Below, piece after piece: positions 51,001 to 63,204 of a stretch of DNA of 64,000 bases (position 1 is the stretch's first letter; the number at the start of each line of letters is the position of its first letter). Both the position numbers and the translations under genes were made by a program. The notes under the pieces were generated by a model, which worked only from the letters and a program-made list of their open reading frames with translations, had not been told where the DNA came from and ran no database searches. Origin of the DNA: Nymphaea colorata (lineage: Eukaryota; Streptophyta; Magnoliopsida; Nymphaeales; Nymphaeaceae). The stretch lies in contig NC_045141.1 of the NCBI RefSeq assembly GCF_008831285.2, positions 25,843,315-25,907,314 of the forward strand. Reading direction: 5' to 3'.

Positions 51001-52753
51001 CGAGTACCAACTCCAAAAGCGAATATGAAATCTGTAAATGTGAATTATCACTTTTTTCTTTTGATGGAGACGTTTCTCCAAGGATGACAGCAATCCACCC
51101 ATCACCAATTTGACAGAAAAAACCACTTTAACACCTCTACCCCTCAGGAAGAATTTCTCCGCAGGGTGGTCCACTTCACAGGGAAACGGTTTCCCATCGG
51201 TGAAATCAGTGTTATCAATGTTGGTGCATATCAGCTGACACCCATCCCATTGGCGCCGTCTCACTGCAGCAAGGCATTGGCCGATGCGAGGTTGGCTATC
51301 ATAGGGCCAATTTAACCATACCAGTCTGCATCGTTCTATATTGAAATAAAATGATGACAAACTAATTCTTGTTCCTAAAACTTTTCAGAACAAGTTGAAA
51401 TGGCATATACAGCCAGATAAAGACCAATTCTTATCAGTTGAACTGTATCTACGTAAATCATGAAAAACTGTGGAAGTATGTAAGGAATACACCCTAAAGC
51501 ATCCAACGAGGTATTGGACACTCCCGGCATTCTTGTCGCTGCAAAATGGAATAGATGTTTCAACCGTTTATTTAGTTGAGTGTTGGAAGCGAGAGGCCAG
51601 AAACTATTTTTGGATGAGTGCTGGTGAAGGTAGGGCACCCCATATTCGAACCAATTGGTGAAAAGAGTAAGCACTCAGATGCGCACACATCGATTCATAT
51701 TTCTTGTGCTTTGCATTGGACAATGTGACTTCCTTACATTGGTCCTTTATTCCGCTGTCCTGCGTTCTTGTATTACAGTTGCTTTCTTTGGTACACTCGA
51801 GTTGCAATTTTAAAGGCGACACTCCGAACATTTGCGTCCCCATGATGATAATTAAGCATTTCTAGATCAATTTACGCTGTGATTCAAAATCCTATGTGGT
51901 ATTATATTCTAAAACTTTTCATGTTAGTCCGCAGAGAAAGTTGATCCATCACTAACACCGATCATAAATTAGAACTTGAAAACAGAAAAAGGATATTAGG
52001 ATGATAACGAATTCAATTTGTGCGTTGTATCATCAGAAGACACGTCATTCCATAATAGTGGTCTTAGGCTCATTAATCATAAAAATCACATCACGAATCT
52101 TATTCCAATTACGTAGCCAGCCCAATAGAAAACGTTTTCATAGTCCTCCACGTCTTAATAAATGATCCTAAGACTGGTGAATTTGTGGCGAGAATGATTC
52201 GGTGGACGTTACATATCCGCAGACGCAATTGACTTTATACCCACCAAATTTGATAAACCAAACATGGAAGCAGCAAAAAGCCGTCGCTAACCAATCATCG
52301 ATAAAGATGCACGCCCTCGAAGAACCACAGCGAAGGCATTCCCAGAGGAGAGTGTAACAGAGATGCCAAACGAATGGAAAACGTACTTTTTCTGAATTGG
52401 ATCGAGCCCCAACAAAAATCCCTCGCTAATTTTAAAAATGACAAGCAAATGAATGAAATGTACCCTTTTATGAATTGAGTTAACCTAGCTTTATGGAAAA
52501 AAGCACCACCGAGGAAAAGATCAGACAACAAAATGGTAAGATCCAAGATTCGATCCAGGGTCTTTAATTTGACGCCTTTCACGTTTCCCTCTTACCACGT
52601 GCTGACATTATTGCAATTATTTTTCTCGACCGGCACGGAGAAAACCAAGAAAAGGGATTTTATTGCATTTAGAACCAACAGGAAGGGGGCGAATGCATTT
52701 TCAAATACTCCCCCATGCAAGAATGACAAACCAAACCAGAGTCTCGCACACAT

Positions 52754-55700
52754 TTATTTCCATATTTTCACACATTTATCATGGCTGGCAGATGCCACCA
52801 TACCAGTAGAGGGTGATTGAGCTAATGCTGCTATCAGACCTTCATGAGCTGCCACCGACATGGTTTTGTTATCCACCATGTTCCAGAGCTCCAGTGACTG
52901 TAAAACAAGAAACGTCGCCCTCGTGATTAGCCCAAAAAAGTAGCAAGCTTAATCTGAAGAAATACAAGGGAGATAATGGAAGCAATTGATAGTAGTATTC
53001 AGACCACCTGCAGCTAAAAATGATATACAACCATTCCTTTAAGAACTATAGGAGGTGTGCCTATCTTCCTGGCACAGCATAAGTCTTCATGCAAACTTTG
53101 ACGATTGGCAGGGTCCGCATGGCTCCTATTACTGCATGCTGTCATGCACTATGATGCAGACTGTGAATCCCGTTCATGGGACCAGCCACCTTCAGAATGG
53201 CTTTATTGACTAGTCGTAACCTTTTATGGCCTTAGCGTATTCCTTTTTGTGACGTCGTTTTTCCTTTCTTTTTTCTTTTGTCAATAAAGTCATGGTATGG
53301 AACAGCCAACAGGTTGACATTGGAGGAAAACTCTAAAAAACCATAAGAGGTGATTTCTAATCCACAAAATGTGTCACTTTGAAACAGCCCATTCATATTT
53401 TGAATAGCCAACATAAGCAGAATAGCCAAGAAAGAAAGGAGTAAAAACAGTTACCTGGTATCCTCCAATTACCAAGAGTGTTGGATACGCAGGATGAAAA
53501 ATACATGAATGGAACTTGTTCCCATTAGAGCTGAGTTCATGGATGCACTGGCCACCAGAGGCTAAGGACCAGACTCTTACAGAATCCTCACTTACAGATG
53601 CAAGATAATCCCCATTTGCATCCCAACAAATAGAATGTACTCTTTCAGCATGACCCTGCCAGCACTCCCCCAACAAAAGAAGATAAGCACCAATGCAACA
53701 CATAGAAATGAAAACTTGGAATACACCAAAAGCCTTTGCAAACTCTTTGACTATGCAATACATATGTAGATTATTAGAAAGTTATCTATATCAAGGGCAA
53801 AACCTAAATCCTCCAGACGTAATCAATGTCAACACTCAAGAATTAAATCCCTTAGGCTTGGCAGATGGATAACGTTAGATGTGTGAAAAATTTCATCCAA
53901 TAACCAAAAATAAAACATAAGATGGAACGAAGTTTTTGATGAACAACAAACGCAAACAACCTTTCATCCATGGGAGCTAGGAGGTGAAAGCAAGTGCAGT
54001 CCCACATGCTGAGAAGATTAACCTATCAATTTTCACAAGAACTTTCACCAATCAAATCCAGACTACTTACTTTTACAATGTAAATGAGAAAGAAGGCATT
54101 TTTATGTAAAAAACTTGGTGAAGACAAAAAAAGCACCGTAGTTTTAACCAAGTGTTAGATCAAAAGTATAGAAGGAGAATAATTTTATTTCTCCATTAAA
54201 TGTGGCTTTTGTCCTCAACCATCAAAATACTTCCAACTACTGCCTTCCCCAGATGAATGAATAACAATTTACATAAGGGTGTTCCTAATTTTTCTGTGGG
54301 TTTTCCAAAATTTTTCGTTTGCCTGCATGCAGAACATGGAACACTCCTTATTTTGCTCTGTCAGAACCCTGAGGGTCCAAATTTTTGTACTTAACTTTCT
54401 TCCTTTTTTTCTCAACACATTCTGTGGCATTGCTGTGACAGCAACATAGACATGAACTTGCCCACGACACATGCAAAGTAAAAGTCATTTCCAAGGCTTT
54501 AAAGTCTGTGTTACCAAAAGTACTTCTGTCACACCACTTCCAGACAAGCATTTTATTTTCAGAAAATGTACCTGCAGTGCATGTGTCCGCCTATCGGACT
54601 CAAAATCAAAGACAGATATTAAATTGTCTGCTGCTGCAGCTAAAAGTTGCCCAACTCTAGGTTGAAATCTCACTTGTGCCGTTGCACCCTGTTATGATGT
54701 ATTGCAAATGAAAAAAGAGAAAGGAAAACAAACAAATGGTCAAATGACATACAGATAGAATACATGGATAAAAATTAAAAGCAAAAAAACAAAAGTAACC
54801 TTGAAAATACGTGTGCATGAAAAACTACTCCACAAGCGAATTTCACCATTGCCATCACACGAGCACAGAATGTCCGTTTTTTTGGGATGAAAATCTAGAG
54901 ACATTACAGCAGTTCCATGACCAGTAAATGCATGTAGACAATAGCTTGGCTGCAAGCAAATGCACCAGAATACAGATTAATAAAAGTTTATCTATTGTGG
55001 GAAAAATCAGACATTGGTCATGTAGGCATGAAGCACAAATTAAAAGGACAAAACATGGAAAACAAGTCAAATGCATAATCAGTTTACTCCACCAAGTGTA
55101 CTTAACATTTAAAACAAAAAAAAAAAAGCTCTTCCCAACCAACCATCAATGACGAGACGCTTCTGATGCTTTCAGAAAGTTAAAGAAAAGCAAAGGCATG
55201 GTCCCATTACAAGAGGATAAAAAAATAAAGTCTGCATGAAAAAACAAAAAACATCCTGAGAGGTATTACATCAGCAGCATCCCACATCCGCACAGTTCTG
55301 TCAAAGGAAGATGTTGCCAGTTGAGATGAGCTAGGTCTAAATCGAACATCTGTGATCAAGTGTGTGTGTTCTTCAGGAGTAGACTCTGTTTTCAGCGTGT
55401 CCATGTTCCACAGGACAGCCTGCAAGGAAGAGATAAAATTTATCCTGCATCCACTTTTCTACAAGGCTCACTAGGATAAATTGGCAAAACAACTATCACC
55501 CACCTTCTTCTCATGCCCAGCACTAGCCAGCAATTTTCCATCAGAAGAAAAATGGCAGCAGATGACTTTGCTTGTACTTGAACGAAGACAACCAACCTCC
55601 TGGAAAGTAAAGCCTGGGAACAAGGCAGCTGAGCATAGTGTGAACAAATGTCATTGAAACAACATGAAATTGAATGTTACCTTTTGAAGAGTCTGTGTTA

Positions 55701-58700
55701 TGCTCAGTAGGACTCCTCTTTAGTGCACCAAATAAGCTAGGATCACCATCATCATGTGGGGATAAAAATGATTCTACATTATCCTCCAAGCAGCCATCTC
55801 CAAAGGGTTCCATGCCTTCCTGTCATGTGAATAAATAAAGTTCCAACCAATATGAGACTATAAACCAACATAACAAATTCCCAAATAGCTACGAAGTGAA
55901 AGGTATACCAGCTGATTTGTAGATGATGCAAGTCCACCTGGTCCATCTGCACCATACATCATCAAACTTTTAGACAAATTATTCACATGCATATTTGCAG
56001 CCATAGACAACCCATCACCAGGGGTATGGGTTGATGGAGTTGAGGGTGCAGAATTTGGGGAAGGGCCAGCAGTATTTCCAGTACCAGTGCTGTTTGCAGC
56101 TCCAGAAGATGAAGGCTGCTTTCTTTTCCTGTTGTTCTGTTTTGAGAACAGAGACAGAAACGGCACTGCTTCACTAACAGTAAAAAACATGACATAAAAA
56201 GATAATCCATGCCAAGAGAAATGAACATGAAAATCAATGACATGCATGGCCATTCTGAGGCTGTAAACACAGGCTTATGCTTGCAGAAATCAGAGTGAGA
56301 GACAAGCCTAGTGAAAAGGGCAAAACCTGCTGTATTTGCTGCTGCTGCAACTGGTCAGGCTGTTGCTGATGTCCTGAAGATTGTTGTATCTGGGCCATCT
56401 TCATCTAAATTCAAGAACCCATTAGCAGCTACCATAAACAGAAGGTTGCATTGGCAAATATTATATCAAAATTCATTTTAGCTTGCAATGGACATTCACC
56501 ATCCTTATAAAATAGTACTGATTGCATGTAAACTCTCCATGTTTACGTGTGTCTTATTAAACGAGAGTGCTCTTTCCAGGTAGTGGACATCTTCTCTTAT
56601 ATCCATTTGCCCAATGTTATCATATCAACTGCATTGCACACTGACACTCCCTTGTTTGTGACCTTTGCTAGACTTCTTTCAGAACATTTCTTATAGACAT
56701 CACCAACGTTATTCTTGATAACTTCAAGGAAATGGAGTTTTTTTCAAAATGTGGCTATTCTTAGAAAGTTTTAAAAATCCAAAAATTGAAAAAATAAAAT
56801 GCATAATACAAAAGTCACACCTAGCAGGTTGTGTTAATTTTCTTGCAAAAAATAACGATGCCAAAACATAAAAGAAACAAAAAGAAGTTAGATGTAGACA
56901 CTCAAGAAATATTAAAAGAAAAGTTTTCAAAAAGACAGCATAACAGTCCTTGATACAGAAGTAACATCATGATACTGGTGATATTTTAAAAGTTAAGGAA
57001 TATTTAGATTCTATTGTTTACCAAATATCAGACATATTGGAGACAGCTGAACAGAAACAGAACTACTCCACAATCATCGAGCATAATTATCTATTTCATA
57101 GGGATTAGCAACTCTTGTTTTAATGATGTCAGAGAAAAGCAAACAAATGGAATGCATGAAAAAACATGTACATTACATAACCCATTCACATTTCATTCTA
57201 TAGCCAAAGTTGGAGTGCAAGGATGTATTTGCATCCATGCAAATGCATAGCCATCACAGAAACATGGACTAAGGCAGAACAATGAGTTTTCAAGTCAGTA
57301 GTGGTTTAGTGCATTTTTGCCATATTCCATCCAAAAAGCAGCTTAAGAAACTTACCTAAACAGACATATACCACATGAATCTAGCAAACCCATGTGAAAA
57401 ACATATAGGCTATAAAGTATCCAGTATTGAAATAATCAAACAAAAGGTGTACTGTCTAAATGCTTGGAAAAACCAACCTTCAAAAGAAGTTCTGCTTGAT
57501 CCTGTGAAGGACCTCTAACCTTTGGCGAACCAGACTGCAGAGGAGAGCCTATAGATCCATCATTTCCAGTGGCTTGCCCATCTTTCCCATTCAAACCCGC
57601 TCGTGGTAGTGCTCTGAGTCTTCGGGGATCCATGTCGCTGTGCTTTGGTGAACCTGCTGATCCTATGCTTCCTTGGACTTGAGCCTGTGCTAAAAGCTGA
57701 TGTTGCTGCTGTGCTGTCAAAAGTTGAAACTGGTTTTGAGTTTGCATGAAAGACTTTTGTGCTTGTTGACCAAGGTTAGGTTTAAGCTGATCAATCCCCT
57801 GTATTGAAGTCCAAAAACTAGGCATTTCAGAGAAGAAACGAATAAACTAATAAACAAACAGAAAACAGTAACATTCCGAATTTAGAATGCAGTCAAGTTT
57901 CTAACTGTGCATTACTTACAGTCAATGGCCAACCATTTAGTGGAAGACCACTAGCACCCTGATTCAGTCCTGACAAGGGAAATAAAATCAGCATAATACA
58001 ATCCAGAAAAATGAAAGTAAAATAGCAAGCTCCATTCCAAAAAACACTATTGGAAATCTTAGTTATGATTCTTCTGCTTGACTTTCATGAAATATTTTTT
58101 CCAACCAAAATTGGTTTCAAACACGTCCCGAAGACCAGTAAGCAATGAAAAAATGGTTTAGCCTTCAGGTCATAACTAGCATTCAGCTAAACTCAATTTC
58201 ATGGTGAAACTTTCACCTTTCCAAGGCAACTACGTTGAAGCAAAGCTTATGAATGTCATCAATGGAGATATGTGAAAGGCATGAACCTTCATCTTGCAGT
58301 ATAAATAGATGCCAGTAACTGACCCCCTCCATAGACCATCATTTTCAAATTTATCATGATGTCGGTCAAAAAGATGAAGTTGCAAGGGCATAACAACTAA
58401 AAGTCCCACAATAATGCATATATATGCATTACTCCCAGGGCTGGACAATGAAACCAAAAGACACGTAATCAGTGCTGATATTCTTTTGAATCTGCATAAC
58501 GTTGTTGCAAAAATTCAAACATCACAACATTTTTTTAACAATTTGCTCTCACTATTCTTAAAATGTCAACAGAGAAATTTAATAAAAGGTGGGCTCATTC
58601 CCATTTCTCCAAATCTGTCCATGTGGCATGACATCCAGGTCCAGCCAATGACTAGGTAACTTATTGACCAGATAAGCACACTTGCCAATGACTAGGTAAC

Positions 58701-61195
58701 TTATTGACCAGATAAGCACACTTGCACCCCTTGCTACATAAGAATTTTCTAAACCCTGCCCCCTGTGGTATAACAGCATGTGTACATAAAGTAACACTAC
58801 TCTAGAATGTAGAAGATTATGACATTATGGATGAATCGGTACAACTGTAGGATAAGCAAAGAAAGACAAAGGGTATAGAAGACACCCATTGAATGATAAG
58901 ATCTTACAGAAAAGGCTGCTATAGCATGGCCACTTGGCCAGCCAAATCATTAATCAAACACCTTTTCAAATGTATTTGCAGCACATTAACTGTTCTTTGA
59001 AAATACAATATGCTAATTGTAACAACCCGACCCACTTCTAGGCTCGGGCCCTTGGTTCGGCAGATCCCAACACGCCCCTTAGCAGTTTCGGCTTCAACCC
59101 TAAAAATGCTAGGAACCAGGACAACCATCTATTTAATAACCCCTTTTATGAACCCTTGAAGATCCCTCACAATCTTCAATACGGGACTAAATTTTTAGGT
59201 TGTTACAATCCACCCCCTTAAGGCACACGCATCCGCACGTGGGGGACCCTAGGTCCGAGTGTTGAACCGGCTCTGATACCACTGTAACAACCAGACCCAC
59301 TTTTAGGCTCGGGCCTGTGGTTCGGCAGATCTCAACCCGCTCCCTAACAGTTTCGGCTCCAACCTCAAAAAGGCTAAAAACCAAGACAACCATCTATTTA
59401 ATAACCCTTTTTATAAGCCCTTGAAGTCCCTCAAAATCTTCAATATGAGACTACATTTTTGGGGTGTTACCCTAATACATTGTACAATCCCTATCTCTAA
59501 GGATATTGCTTTACAACGTGAGCAAAACATTGGTAGGTAGGGACTAAATGGTACTCAATGATAATGTGTGGCCACCGACCACTACCTACAGCACTTAAGA
59601 ATTTTATAATCTTCCAAAAAGCACCAAATTTCCTTACATTACTAGCAATCAACAAACTTAATTATTTCAATAAGATTTTAGCCCCGCCTCACCTTCTTGA
59701 GGCAATAACCATGGAACACATCTTTTGGCATGATATTCGGCAAGTTGATTAAAGTTACTAAACAATTTACCTGGGCTTTTCGTATGCAGAATCCCAGATG
59801 CATAAATGGATGGATCCACTGACAAGGGCCTTTGGGTTGCAGCCAAACTGACATCAGGTTTGATATCCTTCAACACAAGCAAGAAACAGCAACCGACCAA
59901 TTTTAAACATTAACCCTGGACTATAAAAGTGTCAATCAAACTAAATTACCACAAAGCTCCAATATAAGGCATAAAGTAGTTACCACAGGTTGTTGTGTCT
60001 GTGCTTGAATGTGTTGCAGAGAAGCAGATGCATTGCCAGGTGTTCCTTGAACCAACTGGCTGTGTCATTGAAAAAGCAAACAAAAAAACGAGAAGGATGA
60101 AGTAAATAAATCCATGCAGACAACACATTACACAGTCCTTCTAGACATCACATAGAACTAAATTACAACTGGAAAACGCCTAGAGGGTTAACATGATATT
60201 ATAGCTTTTTGTACCCCTGATTTGTTGATGATTTCAAGAGGGCCATCCTATTTGCATCAAATAGCTGCTGAGATGGCTCCGTGTCCATGGAATTTGGGTG
60301 TTTCATGCGATCTTCATACATCTTGGCTGCCAAAACACTGGCTGTAGACTGTCCCAGCACTCTGTCAGAACCTATACCATTTATTGAGCCAGGGAGTGGA
60401 GGATGACTAGCATCTCTCCGCTGCATTTGAGCATGCCTTTGCTGCATAATCTGCAATTGCTGCATCTGCATTTGTTGTTGATGTTCCCGGGCTTTCATCT
60501 GTTGGGCCTGCAAATCGAGATAATAATTAGGCAAATGAGAACAAGAACGTCAACATGACAAGCAAAACCGACCCAGAAAAAGCGTTACCTCTATGTAAGC
60601 AGCTGCAACCTCTGAATGCTTCTCATTCGTCCTCGCAATAAAAATGTCCCAGAAGACAGACCACCATTCGAATAAAAAACCCCCAGGGGCATCGATTGCT
60701 GTGTTTAACAAAAAATTGACTAGACCTATTACAATTCTAGCTAAACCCATAGAGCCATCGCAGCGAACAGCCTCACGGCACTGTCCACCGACCAACAGTC
60801 CTTAGGTCAAACAAATTGAAGCTAAAACGGAATTCACTCTAATAGGACGACCATGATCAGATACACGCACTGCAGTTTACAGCATTTCAAGGAAAAATGA
60901 AAACAAAAACGACTACAAAGAGAAAAAACTTCCCATGCAACACAAAAGCAAACAAACTGGCTAGCCGATTACCTACGGGATCAGCAGCGACCTTCCCTTC
61001 TGCCATGAACGCTTTAGCGGAAGCATGCAGATTTCGTTTTAAGAGATAGTCATAAATATACACATCGAGCCTGAAATATTCAAATATGAAAATAAATAAA
61101 CCTTACAAACTCGGAAAACAAGAAAGAGTAACCCAAGCAACAAATCTTCACAAGGGCGCGTACATTTTGTCCGCTTCCCAGTTGCTCTGCGCCAT
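52754..61195 (-). CDS. LUH: LEUNIG_HOMOLOG-type Groucho/Tup1-like co-repressor
   Basis: LUG/LUH proteins repress target genes in the nucleus through the adaptor SEUSS and act in flower, embryo and seed-mucilage development. Seventeen coding exons on the minus strand join in frame: 61164-61195, 60973-61070, 60589-60698, 60215-60507, 59984-60059, 59771-59867, 57920-57969, 57478-57798, 56327-56404, 55909-56136, 55681-55819, 55504-55613, 55270-55419, 54800-54949, 54572-54688, 53455-53655, 52754-52897, giving 797 residues. The N-terminus is the LUFS/LisH domain ([20 protein letters not shown], then [20 protein letters not shown]). A Q-rich stretch follows (~81-105), then [15 protein letters not shown] and [12 protein letters not shown] (basic, possible NLS). 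Seven WD40 repeats run from about residue 510 to the end (VKIWK). The length and the single modest Q-rich block fit LUH (~790) better than LUG (~930). Confidence 0.95.
58644..58723. repeat. Exact 40-bp tandem duplication in LUH intron 6
   Basis: Two identical 40-base units, beginning gccaatgactaggtaactta, lie at 58644-58683 and 58684-58723. Confidence 0.95.
59013..59476 (-). mobile_element. TRIM-type miniature LTR retrotransposon in LUH intron 6 (59018-59471)
   Basis: Two related direct repeats, 59018-59217 and 59283-59471, flank only 65 bases. The lower copy starts TGTAACAACC and ends GGTTGTTACA, the TG...CA ends of an LTR. Read on the minus strand, TGGTATCAGAGCC (59281-59269) follows the first LTR and matches the primer binding site for initiator tRNA-Met. 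AAGGGGGTGGA (59229-59219) is a polypurine tract just before the second LTR. CTAAT flanks both sides (59013-59017, 59472-59476), a perfect 5-bp target duplication. The outer terminus at 59471 has C where A is expected. The LTRs have diverged visibly, so insertion is not recent. There is no gag or pol. It lies in the same orientation as LUH. Confidence 0.9.
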
Positions 61196-62250
61196 AGCTT
61201 GCAATCTAGCGCAAAATATTAACCAAAATAATAAAAAAAATGCAAATTGAAAGATGAAGTATAAGTCCACCAAAATCGGTAAAGACCGCACCTTTTAATG
61301 CAATAAATATGGACTCAACAGGAATTCAGCTGCATAACTTCGCGCTCTATAAAGTTATGAAACCCAAGCTCTTCTGACAAGATTAAGGGAAGCAAGAAGG
61401 GGAAGGAAAAAAAGAAAAAAGGAATTCCTACCCTCCCGCAGATTACTCGAACTATATACACTCGGACTCAGCTAATTGATAAAACAAAACGGAATCCACG
61501 AGATAAGACTGTAATTTGTTGCCCCTGCGGTGTTCCCATTACACAAAGCAAGAAGAAGAACGCCTTCAACCTAACCTCTCCAGACGATGTGACCCTAACA
61601 ATGACCATCTCCAAGACTCCAAAAAACCTAATTAAACCACTACCACACCAAGCTACCGACCCTTATGGTTCCGAACCACAAAATTCCTGATCACAAACAA
61701 CGACTACGCTAATGCCACTTCAATTACTGGGAAGTCCTCAATCCCGAACCTGCATCAAACAAGAAAGGAAATTCAACCATAAGCGCCCACCCGATCCTTG
61801 AACAAAATCCTACAAGAACAGAAAAAGAACGAAACCTACCAATCACACCCGCAACAAGGACCCAGACCATTCCATGAAAAACAAGAAAACTCAAAAACGA
61901 TATTCCGGATACTGAAACCACTCACAATTCCCGGAAGAGCGATTACAGGAGAGGAAGAAAAAGAGGGGGGCGGTGTTCCTTCCGCCGTCACCCAACGACA
62001 AGTCTCCCGCGAGCTCGGGAGGGAATCGGCACCTAAATTCGCTGCTCCTTCCTGGACCTGGGGGCGAGGGCGTGTGATCCGAGGGAGACTCAGGGAAGCG
62101 ACTCGGTGGTGGACTCCCCGAGGGTCGCGGATCAGCCGGGAGGGGGCGCTTTTTTCACGGCGAGAGTGCTACCGGAGGGGACGAAGAAGGCCCGCGAGTT
62201 AAAAGGGGCCGAGCGGGTTCCCGCGTACACGAAAGCCGTGAAACAACGAG
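61196..62250 (-). promoter_or_regulatory. LUH 5' leader and GC-rich promoter region
   Basis: Just upstream of the LUH ATG lies a T-rich tract ending in gctag, suggesting a leader-intron acceptor about 10 bases before the ATG. From about 61950 to 62260 the DNA is clearly richer in G, C and CpG than its flanks, as expected for the 5' end of a broadly expressed gene. ORFs on both strands here are by-products of that composition. Confidence 0.45.
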
Positions 62251-62819
62251 GACGGTTGATTTCGGCCCCGTTGCTGACGTGTACGGCTCAGATGGTTTCG
62301 AACTTCCTCGAAGTTTTGTCTGCGTCTTCCTCCTCTGCACGCAAATTCAGGGAGGGTCGCCCTCGGTTTTTAAACTCTGACTAACTGCCCTCCCGAAGAC
62401 TCAGAAATTACAAGAAATCCAGTGGCTTCCTCACGTAATTTGGGGTAAACTCATGCGCTAAGTTACGTTTCCCTCGTGCCTTTAAAAAAGGGCCACCCTA
62501 CAGGGAAACTGCCTTGAGGCGTCAACCTCGGCCAGACCGGGACGGTAAAACGGGTCGGGTCATTCTAAATTGCCATTCTTAAAATCAGATCTTGATTTGG
62601 ATCCATATCCAAGTTTGGATCAGCAGGAAACCTCGTTCCCGAACTCGAATCTTCTTATAATTGTTGGGTCCCCCCACCCTTCTCTTTCAACTTTTTCCCT
62701 GGGAAAACGACTGTTTGAGAAAATGATGGGTAAGGTTTTTGGCTTTCACATTATTATCGAGGCCAAAGGTGTGGAAGGAACCTTGGTAGAAGCACGAGAA
62801 AGGCTATCCAGACCACGTT

Positions 62820-62892
62820 CATGGTGTTTTTATATGTTTCATTATTCATTCATGGTGTTTTTATATGTTTCATTATTCATTCATGGTGTTTC
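62820..62892. repeat. 31-bp tandem repeat, about 2.4 copies
   Basis: Units start at 62820, 62851 and 62882 (third partial). Each begins catggtgtttttatatgttt. The first two are identical. Confidence 0.95.
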
Positions 62893-63103
62893 ATTTGGCA
62901 AGGGTTTCACACTTCTGCTGCCAAACACATTCTTTTGGTGTGCTTTTTTGACTTTCCAGTGGGAACACCTTTTCTATGAAAGTGGACTCGCTCGCACCTG
63001 GGAAGTGGTTTCATACTGTTTGTGACAACATTTTTTGTTTCAACTAATTAGGTGCCCAAAAAATTCTAGTCACTTTTCAATATAATAAATCAGAATATAT
63101 ATC

Positions 63104-63204
63104 ATACATTATGTATACATATATCTCTTGATTCATTGAGATTTATGTGCTGTAGTTGGTCATCATAATGTATACATACATTATGTATACATATATCTCT
63201 TGAT
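63104..63204. repeat. Exact 29-bp direct repeat
   Basis: atacattatgtatacatata plus tctcttgat occurs at 63104-63132 and 63176-63204, 72 bases apart. Confidence 0.95.

Larger units (their letters stand above)
41260..52753. other. Intergenic region between KRP and LUH, second part
   Basis: AT-rich DNA with many microsatellites and small ORFs but no recognisable gene, tRNA or transposase. The last few hundred bases before 52754 probably include the LUH 3' UTR. Confidence 0.5.

Noticed and set aside
50992-51360. 122-codon minus-strand ORF
   Set aside because: A stretch looks protein-like by eye, but I recognise no family and see no flanking exons.
61798-62384. 134- and 92-codon ORFs upstream of LUH
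   Set aside because: They fall in the GC-rich leader/promoter of LUH, overlap each other in different frames and resemble no protein.
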